Below, piece after piece: positions 1 to 5,281 of a stretch of 6,383 bases of DNA. Below the pieces are notes generated by a model. The model saw only the letters and a program-made list of their open reading frames with translations. It did no database searches and had not been told where the DNA came from. The DNA is from Pseudomonadota bacterium (GTDB taxonomy: Bacteria > Desulfobacterota > Desulfovibrionia > Desulfovibrionales > Desulfovibrionaceae). Made by a program: the position numbers and the translations under genes. How positions within the stretch are numbered: the first letter of the stretch is position 1; every line of letters starts with the position of its first letter. The DNA is taken from positions 1-6,383 of the forward strand of contig JAEZEM010000373.1 of the NCBI GenBank assembly GCA_023417745.1. Reading direction: 5' to 3'.

Positions 1-22
1 AACACCTTTCTCGCCTCAACGA

Positions 23-98
23 TCCCCGGTAGCTCAATTGGCAGAGCGGGTGGCTGTTAACCACTAGGTTGGCGGTTCGAGTCCGTCCCGGGGAGCCA
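23..98 (+). tRNA. tRNA-Asn (anticodon GUU), complete with encoded CCA
   Basis: The sequence folds as a full cloverleaf of 76 bases. The 7-bp acceptor stem is TCCCCGG (23-29) with CCGGGGA (88-94), followed by discriminator G95 and an encoded CCA (96-98). The T arm is GGCGG / CCGTC around the loop TTCGAGT (76-82). The anticodon GTT lies at 56-58 between CT and AA, which reads Asn codons AAC and AAU. It closely resembles the E. coli tRNA-Asn layout. A terminator follows directly, so it is probably a single-gene transcript or the last gene of one. tRNA 3' ends are frequent integration sites for mobile DNA, and a toxin-antitoxin operon follows this one, but I found no second same-orientation copy of the tRNA 3' end in this window. 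Confidence 0.97.
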
Positions 99-107
99 GC
101 AGATTCA

Positions 108-143
108 GGGAGTCGGTTTAACCACCGGCTCCCTTTTTCTTTT
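108..143 (+). terminator. Rho-independent terminator of the tRNA-Asn gene
   Basis: A 10-bp stem GGGAGTCGGT (108-117) / ACCGGCTCCC (124-133), with one G-T wobble, closes the loop TTAACC. A T-rich tract (TTTTTCTTTT, 134-143) follows. It begins 10 bases after the tRNA CCA, so it should end the tRNA transcript and insulate the toxin-antitoxin operon from it. Confidence 0.92.
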
Positions 144-285
144 GGCGGCGGAGCTTCTCTCCGCGCACGCGCCATTTTTCGACTTACAGAAAAGGACATC
201 GCCTGGAAGAGGGCTTTCCAAGACACGCTTCCTGGCGCGCCGACAACCGTCCCTCCCGCCAATCCGACGTCCGCCAATTCGAGAC

Positions 286-330
286 TTGCCCCTCTTCGGC
301 CGTGTGGTTATAACTCCGGTATCAACACGG
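286..330 (+). promoter_or_regulatory. Promoter and probable autoregulatory operator of the toxin-antitoxin operon
   Basis: A -35-like TTGCCC (286-291) and a -10-like TATAAC (309-314) are separated by exactly 17 bases. The -10 lies inside a perfect 8-base palindrome, GTTATAAC (307-314). A wider dyad, CCGTGT (300-305) and ACACGG (325-330), brackets it. AbrB/MazE-type antitoxins usually repress their own operon by binding such palindromes over the promoter, so this is the likely operator (inference). The start point would fall near 321, giving a leader of about 20 bases. The ribosome binding site GGAGGGG (329-335) overlaps the right arm of the dyad. Confidence 0.6.
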
Positions 331-340
331 AGGGGCTCTC

Positions 341-568
341 ATGCAGGCGCTCAAGATCAGGAAGATTGGAAACTCCCTCGGGCTGGTGCTGCCCAAGGAG
401 GTCGTGGCGCGGCTCAAGGTTGGGGAGGGAGACATGGTCTATCTGACCGACGCCCAGGACGGTTACCGGATCACGCCCATGGATGCGGGCTTTGCCGAGC
501 AAATGGCGGCAGCCGAGGACATCATGCGCGAGGATCGGGACGTGCTGCGCGAGCTGGCCCGTCGATGA
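341..568 (+). CDS. mazE: AbrB/MazE-family antitoxin
   Basis: This 75-residue protein is the antitoxin of a type II toxin-antitoxin pair. It is expected to bind and neutralise the toxin encoded next, and to repress the operon through DNA binding. Residues 3-48 match the swapped-hairpin AbrB/MazE fold, with the signature KIRKIGNSLGLVLPKEV (5-21), followed by RLKVGEGDMVYL and a short strand at GYRITP. Residues 49-75 are acidic and helical (AAAEDIMREDRDVLREL), as in the toxin-wrapping tail of such antitoxins. The start is well set: ATG at 341 with GGAGGGG ending 5 bases upstream. The stop overlaps the toxin start in an ATGA arrangement, so the two are translationally coupled. The symbol denotes the family, since the partner is Doc-like rather than MazF. 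Confidence 0.88.
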   Translation: MQALKIRKIGNSLGLVLPKEVVARLKVGEGDMVYLTDAQDGYRITPMDAGFAEQMAAAEDIMREDRDVLRELARR

Positions 569-939
569 CCTGGACCTGGGTCGATCCCGCCGTGGTTCTG
601 GCTGTCCACGACCAGCAGCTTGCCGAGCATGGGGGGATGGGGGGCGTCCGGGACATGACCTTGCTGGAAAGCGCCCTGGCGCGGCCGGCGCAACTGGCGG
701 CCTACGGCGATCCCGACGTTTTTGACCTGGCGGCGACCTACGCCCATGGAATCGCCAAAAATCATCCGTTTGTCGACGGCAACAAGCGGACGGCCTACGT
801 CGTCTGCTCGCTGTTTTTGCGGCTTCACGGCGTCCGTGTTACGGCTCCCGGACCGCAACGCGTCATCCTGTTCGAGCGCCTGGGGCAGGGCGAGGTCACG
901 CGGGACGGCCTGGCCAGCTGGCTGCGAGGGCGTCAATAG
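565..939 (+). CDS. doc: Doc-type (death-on-curing) Fic-domain toxin
   Basis: This 124-residue protein is close in length to Doc of phage P1 (126 residues). Doc toxins are small Fic-fold proteins. P1 Doc phosphorylates elongation factor Tu and stops translation. The defining active-site loop is HPFVDGNKR (67-75), with His67, Asp71 and the Lys74-Arg75 pair. Lys-Arg in place of the Gly-x-Arg of AMP-transferring Fic enzymes is the Doc hallmark. Other family features are the early RDMTLLESALARP segment (29-41), the helix AATYAHGIAKN before the loop, and the TAYVVCSLFLRLHGV helix after it. Nothing is missing or truncated, so an active toxin is expected. The start ATG overlaps the antitoxin stop by 4 bases (565-568), giving coupled translation. 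I see no clear terminator after it. The exact target is inferred from P1 Doc only. Confidence 0.92.
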   Translation: MTWTWVDPAVVLAVHDQQLAEHGGMGGVRDMTLLESALARPAQLAAYGDPDVFDLAATYAHGIAKNHPFVDGNKRTAYVVCSLFLRLHGVRVTAPGPQRVILFERLGQGEVTRDGLASWLRGRQ

Positions 940-1252
940 CCTGCAAGTCCGGCAGGAAGAAAAGGGTCGAGGAAAGCCCTCCGGCTCGTCTCCAGCGCCA
1001 TGCTCCCGGCCTGCCGTCCTGCAGTCCTTTGGCCCGGCGAAGGGCTTGATCACGCTGCAGGCGCTTTTCTCGCGCCGCCGGAATCCTGCCTGAGCGCCTG
1101 TCTCGACGAACGTCCTGGCCCAACCTGTCGGCCGTCGCCGCACGGCCGTCCGCAACCAAGCCCAAGCGCCCGCCTCGACGCACTCTCTGGCGCACCCGTC
1201 GCCCCGCAACCTGCCGCAGTCACGCCCAAGCGCCGGAGAACCCGTTTCCCGG
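940..1252. other. Intergenic stretch without a recognisable gene
   Basis: These 313 bases are GC-rich, with open frames on both strands. The translations are Arg/Pro-rich low-complexity strings with no ribosome binding site or recognisable motif, so I call none of them. A short inverted repeat CCTGC / GCAGG (941-957) follows the toxin gene but lacks a T tract. An 11-base direct repeat GCCCAAGCGCC occurs at 1160-1170 and 1224-1234, near two copies of CGCAACC, and could be a trace of an old duplication. Confidence 0.6.
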
Positions 1253-1456
1253 CTAGGCGTTTTGCTCCGACCCATCGCCGCGGGCAATGGCGTTGATGGC
1301 CTCCTGCAAGGTCGACAGCGATTCATGCCGCAAGCCGATGACGCCTTTGCTCCCGTCCTCGCATTCGAAGCGGAGCAAGGCCTTTTGTTCCTTCTGCGAG
1401 TAGATGGGTTCGTAAAAAACCGAAATAAAAGCATTATTGGCGATGTGGCTGGCCAT
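1253..1456 (-). CDS. Small protein of unknown function (67 residues)
   Basis: I do not recognise this family. The start at 1456 is supported by GGAG placed 7 bases upstream of the ATG on the minus strand. A longer frame opening with TTG at 1492 would add 12 residues but has no ribosome binding site. The protein begins MASHIANNAFISVFYEPIYS. A strand-turn-strand stretch follows (KALLRFECEDGSKGVIGL, 26-42), then a helix (LSTLQEAINAIARG, 47-60) and a polar end. There is one Cys (32), no signal peptide and no membrane segment, so it should be a small cytosolic alpha/beta protein. Its composition is less biased than the flanking shadow frames, which supports real coding. It is transcribed divergently from the luxI gene, and the upstream region is AT-rich. 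No operon partner is seen. Confidence 0.6.
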   Translation of the reverse strand: MASHIANNAFISVFYEPIYSQKEQKALLRFECEDGSKGVIGLRHESLSTLQEAINAIARGDGSEQNA

Positions 1457-1690
1457 GGTGATTCTCCAAATGCAGTGAGGTGCTTTGTCCAATCGACAGA
1501 TAGCCCCAAAGCTGCTCCCCGGGTACTCTAAATAATTAGGGGGAAAGGACGTTGCGCCGTATCTGATGTCCTGTATAGCAATGGTGTATTGGGGCGGTGG
1601 ACGGAATTTATCTGTAAATGCCTCGTGCTGTTAGCCGGTTGCGGTCCTTGATGGGGAAACGTTGGCTGCGGAGGCCTGTTGAACGCGTGC
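1457..1690. other. Divergent intergenic region, left half
   Basis: Between the small minus-strand gene and the luxI promoter I see no gene. Stretches near 1528-1540 (CTAAATAATTAG) are AT-rich and could carry the minus-strand gene's promoter, but I could not pair a good -35 with a -10. The rest shows no repeats or clear hairpins. Confidence 0.5.
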
Positions 1691-1701
1691 GGAACTGTCT
1701 A

Positions 1702-1730
1702 GTAACAAGGGAAAAATTTATTAGTATAAT
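1702..1730 (+). promoter_or_regulatory. Predicted sigma-70 promoter of luxI
   Basis: A perfect -10 box TATAAT (1725-1730) is preceded at exactly 17 bases by GTAACA (1702-1707), which matches 4 of 6 positions of TTGACA. The spacer and flanks (AAAAATTTATTAG, AAATAAGTAAATC) are very AT-rich, in contrast to the rest of the window. Transcription would start near 1737, leaving a leader of about 80 bases that contains a dyad and the start-codon hairpin. The weak -35 would fit a promoter helped by an activator such as LuxR. A half-site-like CTGT (1695-1698) and an ACAA (1705-1708) lie there, but the spacing is not that of a canonical 20-bp lux box. Confidence 0.6.
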
Positions 1731-1757
1731 AAATAAGTAAATCAATAACAACTAGCA

Positions 1758-1782
1758 TTAATGACAGGTTATACGTTATTAA
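1758..1782. promoter_or_regulatory. Imperfect dyad in the luxI leader, possible regulator site
   Basis: TTAATGAC (1758-1765) and GTTATTAA (1775-1782) are inverted copies with one G-T mismatch, separated by 9 bases. The 25-base span is similar in size to LuxR-type binding sites, but the sequence is not the classical lux box. It lies about 30 bases downstream of the predicted -10. It could be a repressor or regulator site, or a weak RNA hairpin in the leader. Confidence 0.35.
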
Positions 1783-1792
1783 GGCTTCGATA

Positions 1793-1823
1793 TGCATGTG
1801 TGAACAAGGAGGTCACACATGCA
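1793..1823 (+). promoter_or_regulatory. Start-codon hairpin with the Shine-Dalgarno sequence in its loop
   Basis: TGCATGTGTGA (1793-1803) and TCACACATGCA (1813-1823) are perfect 11-bp inverted copies separated by ACAAGGAGG. In the mRNA this forms an 11-bp stem with a 9-base loop. The loop holds almost all of the strong ribosome binding site AAGGAGGT (1806-1813). The luxI start codon (1819-1821) is base-paired inside the stem with 1795-1797. Ribosome recognition would be exposed while the start codon is locked, a layout suited to translational control by temperature, a protein, a small RNA or translation of a short leader. Alternatively the DNA palindrome is a protein operator. Confidence 0.75.
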
Positions 1824-2562
1824 GATCGAATACAGTCCGCGCGAGCATCTGGACGGCGGCGTCGCGCTGGGCTTGCCCTATGAAGCCGCCCAGGACGTTG
1901 CGGCCAGGGTGCTGCAGGCCCGGGACGTCGAGGCCGCCTACGGGTTGCGGCACAAGGTGTTTGCGCAGGAGTTGCGGTGGGTGCCGCAAAGCGACGACGG
2001 CCTGGAACATGACGTCTATGACGATCATGCCAAGCACTTCGGCGTGTTTCGGGACAGGAAGATTCTGTCTTACCTGCGCCTGGTTTCGCCGGAGCATCGC
2101 TATATGCTGGAAAAGGAGTTCCGCGCCCTGGTTTCGCCGGACCATGACATCCGCAAGGCCCCGGATACGTGTGAGGTCTCACGTTTATGCGTCAGTTTCG
2201 ATGAGCGCGGCACGAAAATACGGACATCCCTCGGTTCGCTTGGCGTGTCCATGCTGCTGTATCGCCAAGTCTATCACTGGTGCGTCCGGGAAGAGGTGCG
2301 CTACCTGTATCTGGTGGTCGAATACAAAGTTTTGCGGTTGCTCAAGATGTTCGGCTTTCCGTGCGTGCTGGTCGGCGAACCGACGCGGATGCCCGATGGC
2401 GTGACAGCGGCGGCGGCGATCATGGATTGGCGGGAGTTCGAGGCAAAAAACCGGCTCGCTCGACCCGAACTGGTGGACTGGTTCAATCAGGATCAAGAAT
2501 ACCGAGATGGGTTGCTACCGCCACGGCCTGCGGCCTATTCTGGACATCAAGTTTCTTTATGA
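1819..2562 (+). CDS. luxI: LuxI-family acyl-homoserine-lactone synthase
   Basis: The product should make an N-acyl-homoserine lactone signal from S-adenosylmethionine and an acyl carrier protein thioester, in the cytosol. Conserved LuxI residues are present with family spacing: Arg44, Phe48, Trp54, Asp65 and Asp68 reproduce the R24-F28-W34-D45-D48 pattern exactly. They are followed by Arg87 in ILSYLRL and by Glu119 and Arg122 in CEVSRLCV. The acyl-chain half (140-182) ends in YLYLVVEYKVLRLLKMFGF. I see no Thr at the position linked to 3-oxo chain preference, which hints at an unsubstituted chain (inference). At 247 residues it is longer than usual LuxI (about 190-220), with extra residues at both ends. 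The start ATG has AAGGAGGT at a 5-base spacing, both inside a hairpin. Its last 80 bases overlap the convergent luxR gene. Alternatives are the LuxI-related exosortase-associated acyltransferases or acyl-amino-acid synthases, but the neighbouring luxR favours signalling. Confidence 0.87.
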   Translation: MQIEYSPREHLDGGVALGLPYEAAQDVAARVLQARDVEAAYGLRHKVFAQELRWVPQSDDGLEHDVYDDHAKHFGVFRDRKILSYLRLVSPEHRYMLEKEFRALVSPDHDIRKAPDTCEVSRLCVSFDERGTKIRTSLGSLGVSMLLYRQVYHWCVREEVRYLYLVVEYKVLRLLKMFGFPCVLVGEPTRMPDGVTAAAAIMDWREFEAKNRLARPELVDWFNQDQEYRDGLLPPRPAAYSGHQVSL

Positions 2563-3256
2563 TGTTGTAAATATGATAGTTCACCGTGCATTCGCTTATC
2601 TGCAAGATGGCTGAGATGTCCCAGGAGCTTTTGCCGTGCTTGAGCCAGCTGAGGACTTCCCGTTCGCGCCCGGAGAGCAATTTCCGGTTGTGCTGGATCA
2701 GGCGCGCCTCGATGATTCTTGAGGACGCCAAGTGCAGATGCGGCACGATGGTTTGCAAGATCGCGATGATGGTCGGGTCGTATTTCTTGAAATTGCCGGA
2801 AAACGAAAACAGGCTGGCCTGCTTGCAAAAACCGAACGGTCTGGCGCCGAAGGTGTAGCCGTGGACCAGATGGAAATCCGAGGCCAGGGTGATGAACTCG
2901 CGGGCCGGCTTGTGGAGTTTGTAGGTATGATCCCAGTATTGCGGCGTAAATGCCGTGAAATTGCTTTTGACGATGACGTCGATGGCGCTGAAGTTTTTGT
3001 CCTTGTAGGTTTGAAGCCACTCGGCGGGGTAGTTGATGTTGGCCAGTTCGTAAGACACGACGAGGCCGTCCGGGTCCAGCTTGGCCAGGCCCGAGGTGGA
3101 TTGGTCAAACGGCAGGATGGTGTTTAAAAGGGCAAATATCTGCTTGTAATCGGCTTCCGTGCTGCATTGCAGGCACTTGACCGTAATATCGAGCAGGGTG
3201 AGCGCGTCGAGTTTGGAAAGTCGCGGCAATTTCCTCGAACCATCATTTTGAGACAT
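2483..3256 (-). CDS. luxR: LuxR-family quorum-sensing transcription factor
   Basis: This 257-residue regulator has the classical two-domain build. Residues about 20-180 form the autoinducer-binding domain, with Trp80, Tyr84, Asp93, Trp108 and Gly133 corresponding to LuxR/TraR W57, Y61, D70, W85 and G113. The usual Pro after the Asp is Val94 here. Residues 193-252 are the LuxR-type helix-turn-helix: LSGREREVLSWLKHGKSSWDI, then the recognition helix region SECTVNYHIYNIIKKL and the QNRPQAVAVATHLGI end. It is expected to bind the acyl-HSL made by the neighbouring LuxI and to control target promoters, perhaps luxI itself. The start at 3256 has only a poor ribosome binding site, and no clear promoter is seen upstream, so readthrough from the HD-GYP operon is possible. 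Base composition is visibly less GC-rich than the genes to the right (for example 32 of 60 at 2581-2640 against 47 of 60 at 4861-4920), suggesting transfer. Confidence 0.92.
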   Translation of the reverse strand: MSQNDGSRKLPRLSKLDALTLLDITVKCLQCSTEADYKQIFALLNTILPFDQSTSGLAKLDPDGLVVSYELANINYPAEWLQTYKDKNFSAIDVIVKSNFTAFTPQYWDHTYKLHKPAREFITLASDFHLVHGYTFGARPFGFCKQASLFSFSGNFKKYDPTIIAILQTIVPHLHLASSRIIEARLIQHNRKLLSGREREVLSWLKHGKSSWDISAILQISECTVNYHIYNIIKKLDVQNRPQAVAVATHLGILDPD

Positions 3257-3540
3257 GGGCGACGCCGTGTGGTTGAAGCTTCGTTGCCGGGTGAAGTCGA
3301 GACGTGTTCCCCGTGGCCTGGTTTGGCGGTCGTCGCCGTCAACGTCCTTGCGCCGTAGCCTGCGCCCGTTGGACGGGCCTACGGCGCGACAACGCCAGGG
3401 GCGGGCTGCCTTCGGAGCCGGACGCCCGGCAAGGCCCTGACCTTCAGTTTGGCCTACCCGGACACGGGGCTGTTGACAAGCCTGTAGAAGAGAGCCTGTT
3501 CGGCGAACGCTTCTCGCGTTGTCTTTGGGGGAGGGCGGGG
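3257..3540. other. Intergenic region between the HD-GYP gene and luxR
   Basis: These 284 bases lie between two minus-strand genes. I see no gene, no T-tract terminator after the HD-GYP gene, and no convincing -10 in front of luxR (a TTGACG on the minus strand at 3337-3342 has no partner box). The notable structure is the long hairpin at 3348-3389. A smaller inverted repeat AACGC / GCGTT lies near 3508-3522. Confidence 0.5.
3348..3389. repeat. Long imperfect inverted repeat upstream of luxR
   Basis: CGCCGTAG (3351-3358) pairs with CTACGGCG (3379-3386), extended outward by three more pairs including one wobble (to 3348 and 3389). An inner stem CCCGT (3365-3369) / ACGGG (3373-3377) closes a 3-base loop. 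Six bases on one side face one on the other as an internal bulge. No T tract follows on either strand, so it is not a standard terminator. It may be a REP-like element, an mRNA processing or stabilising hairpin, or a protein site. Confidence 0.5.
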
Positions 3541-5259
3541 TCAGGAAAGGTCGGGAAACGGGGCCAACAGCAGTTCGCCGAGATCGAAGCCGGTCTCCAG
3601 GCGGGCGCTGTCACGTTCCACGGCCTCGATGTTGGCCGCGAGCAAGGCCACCAACTCGCCGTCGATGCGGCCCCGGGCGGCTTCGTCGCCCAGGATGGCC
3701 AGGGCGCGCTGCCGGGACAGGGCCGGCTTGTAGTGGCGGGCCATGGTGATGGCGTCGTAGATGTCCACAATGGCGATGATGCGGCTTTGCAGCAAGATGG
3801 CCTCGCCGCGCAGGCCGTCGGGGTAGCCCGAGCCGTCTAAGCGTTCGTGGTGCTGGGAGATGATGGCCAGCAGTCGGGCCATGTTCTCGGGGAAGGGGAT
3901 GCGCTGGAGGATGCGCCGGCTTTCCTCGGGATGGCGCTCGATTTCCTTGCGTTCCTCGGGGGTCAGGTTGCCCCGGGCGATGCGCAGGCAGGCGGCTTCC
4001 TCCGGGCGCAGCACGGGCCTTGAGCCGTACGGGGTGTCCAGGCGCAGCGCGCCGATCTTGGCCACCAGGGCGAGGTCTTCCTCGTTTACGGCGTCGGCGG
4101 CGTTGATCCGGGCGAGGTGCTCGGCGTCCGGCCCATAGTCCCGCCCTTGGAGCTGGCCGAGCAGGGCCAGGCGCTGGCCGATGACCTCCATGGTTCCGGT
4201 GGACAGGCGGGTGGCCTTGGTGAGCACTTCCTCGCGGATGCCGATCTTGCCCACGTCGTGGAGCAGACCGGCGTAGAGCAGCTCTTCCAGGTCGCTTGGC
4301 GTGAAGGCCACGCCGGCAAACGCCCCCTCGTCGCGGTGCACGGCCCTGGCCAGGGCCACGCCGAGGCGGGCCACCCGCTGGGAATGGCCGGAGGTGAAGG
4401 GGTCCCGGGCGTCGATGGCCGTGGCCAGGGCCTGCATGAGGGAATTGATCAGGGTCTGGACGGACTTGAAATGCAGCGCGTTGTCCAGGGCAATGCCGGC
4501 CACGGCGGCCAGGGTGCCGACGTGCTGGAGGTGGCTGGCTTCGAACAGCATGGGGGCCGGCCCGGCCAGGACCAACATGCCCACGCACTTGCCCGAGGCC
4601 AAAAGCGGATAGACCAGCAGGGAGGCGACGTCGGCCTCGCCGGCCCAGCGTTTGTCGGCGGTCAGGTCGTTTATGATCTCGCCCTTGCGGCTGGCGATGA
4701 TGGCGGCGAAAAGGGCCGAGGCGGCGATGTTGTCCAGCCGGCAGGCAGCGGCCTGGCCGAAGCTCACGGCCGGCGCGAACGGGGCGTCGGCGGCCTCGCG
4801 CAAAAACACCATGCCGCAGTCGGCCGGCAGTTCGCCGCGGCGGCATTCGTCCAAAAGGGCCAGGGCCGCTTCCCGGGGGCGCAGGGAGGCGTTGAGCCCG
4901 GTGGTGGCCCGGTGGAGCAGGGAGACTTCGCGGTATTTGACCAGGGTTTCGGCGGCCAGCGTCCGGCGCAGGGCCTCGCCGTCGATGATGGTTTCCAGAC
5001 AGTCGGCGGCGAATCGGGCCGTTTCGGCCAAGGCGGCCTCGTCGGCCGGGGCCAGGGACGCGCCAGCGGGCGGCGTGCAGCCCAGATACCCCAGGATCAG
5101 GCCGTCCTGGCGCAGGGGCTCAAGCAGATGGACGCAGGAAGCAATGGGATCGGCGGCGTCGATGATCGTGGCGGCCCAACCCGGGCCCAGCATGCGGCCG
5201 GCCCGTTCGAGCAGGGGGGCCAGGGCCCGTTTCTTGAGCAGTCGCCGCAACGGCACCAT
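3541..5259 (-). CDS. GAF/HD-GYP protein, predicted cyclic-di-GMP phosphodiesterase
   Basis: The 572-residue protein should hydrolyse cyclic-di-GMP through its HD-GYP domain in the cytosol, since no membrane segment is seen. Residues about 30-95 form a small sensor-like region that may be a degenerate GAF domain, followed by a linker helix and a GAF-like domain (about 105-265). The HD-GYP domain (about 270-550) keeps the metal and catalytic set: GHSQRVA with His292, LLHDVGKIGI with His334-Asp335 and Lys338, His443, His470-His471, DGSGYPDG (475-482) and Asp499 in IVDIYDAIT. Between the HD segment and RGNLTPEERKEIERHP there is an extra stretch of about 75 residues (352-428), as in a known HD-GYP subclass. 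The gene starts 22 bases after the receiver gene, so both are one operon. The receiver may control its activity or partner it, like a split RpfG. The start has only a weak GGGG upstream. No terminator follows. Confidence 0.88.
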   Translation of the reverse strand: MVPLRRLLKKRALAPLLERAGRMLGPGWAATIIDAADPIASCVHLLEPLRQDGLILGYLGCTPPAGASLAPADEAALAETARFAADCLETIIDGEALRRTLAAETLVKYREVSLLHRATTGLNASLRPREAALALLDECRRGELPADCGMVFLREAADAPFAPAVSFGQAAACRLDNIAASALFAAIIASRKGEIINDLTADKRWAGEADVASLLVYPLLASGKCVGMLVLAGPAPMLFEASHLQHVGTLAAVAGIALDNALHFKSVQTLINSLMQALATAIDARDPFTSGHSQRVARLGVALARAVHRDEGAFAGVAFTPSDLEELLYAGLLHDVGKIGIREEVLTKATRLSTGTMEVIGQRLALLGQLQGRDYGPDAEHLARINAADAVNEEDLALVAKIGALRLDTPYGSRPVLRPEEAACLRIARGNLTPEERKEIERHPEESRRILQRIPFPENMARLLAIISQHHERLDGSGYPDGLRGEAILLQSRIIAIVDIYDAITMARHYKPALSRQRALAILGDEAARGRIDGELVALLAANIEAVERDSARLETGFDLGELLLAPFPDLS

Positions 5260-5281
5260 GTCGGCAGATTCCCCGGCCCGC

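Noticed and set aside
142..564. Plus-strand in-frame extension upstream of the Doc toxin
   Set aside because: It overlaps the antitoxin in another frame and is Arg/Pro/Gly-rich; the ATGA overlap at 565 gives a proper start.
896..1296. Arg-rich open frames on both strands in the gap after the toxin
   Set aside because: No ribosome binding site, no recognisable domain and compositional bias typical of non-coding GC-rich frames.
463..1509. Long 348-codon minus-strand open frame across the toxin-antitoxin genes
   Set aside because: It is antisense to two clearly recognised genes and its translation is low-complexity with no motif; GC-rich DNA commonly leaves such frames open.
1514..1523. GCTCCCCGGG, the reverse complement of tRNA positions 87-96, considered as an attachment-site copy
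   Set aside because: Only 10 bases and in inverted orientation; integration would leave a longer direct repeat.
1693..1710. Classical lux box over the luxI -35 region
   Set aside because: Only the inner TGT and ACA pair; the outer positions and the spacing do not match the 18 or 20-bp dyads of known LuxR sites.
1796..2404. Cys-rich 202-codon frame overlapping luxI
   Set aside because: It is a frame-shifted shadow of the LuxI gene, whose own frame has the conserved residues and the ribosome binding site.
3473..3478. Perfect TTGACA on the plus strand
   Set aside because: No matching -10 at 16-18 bases and no plus-strand gene downstream.
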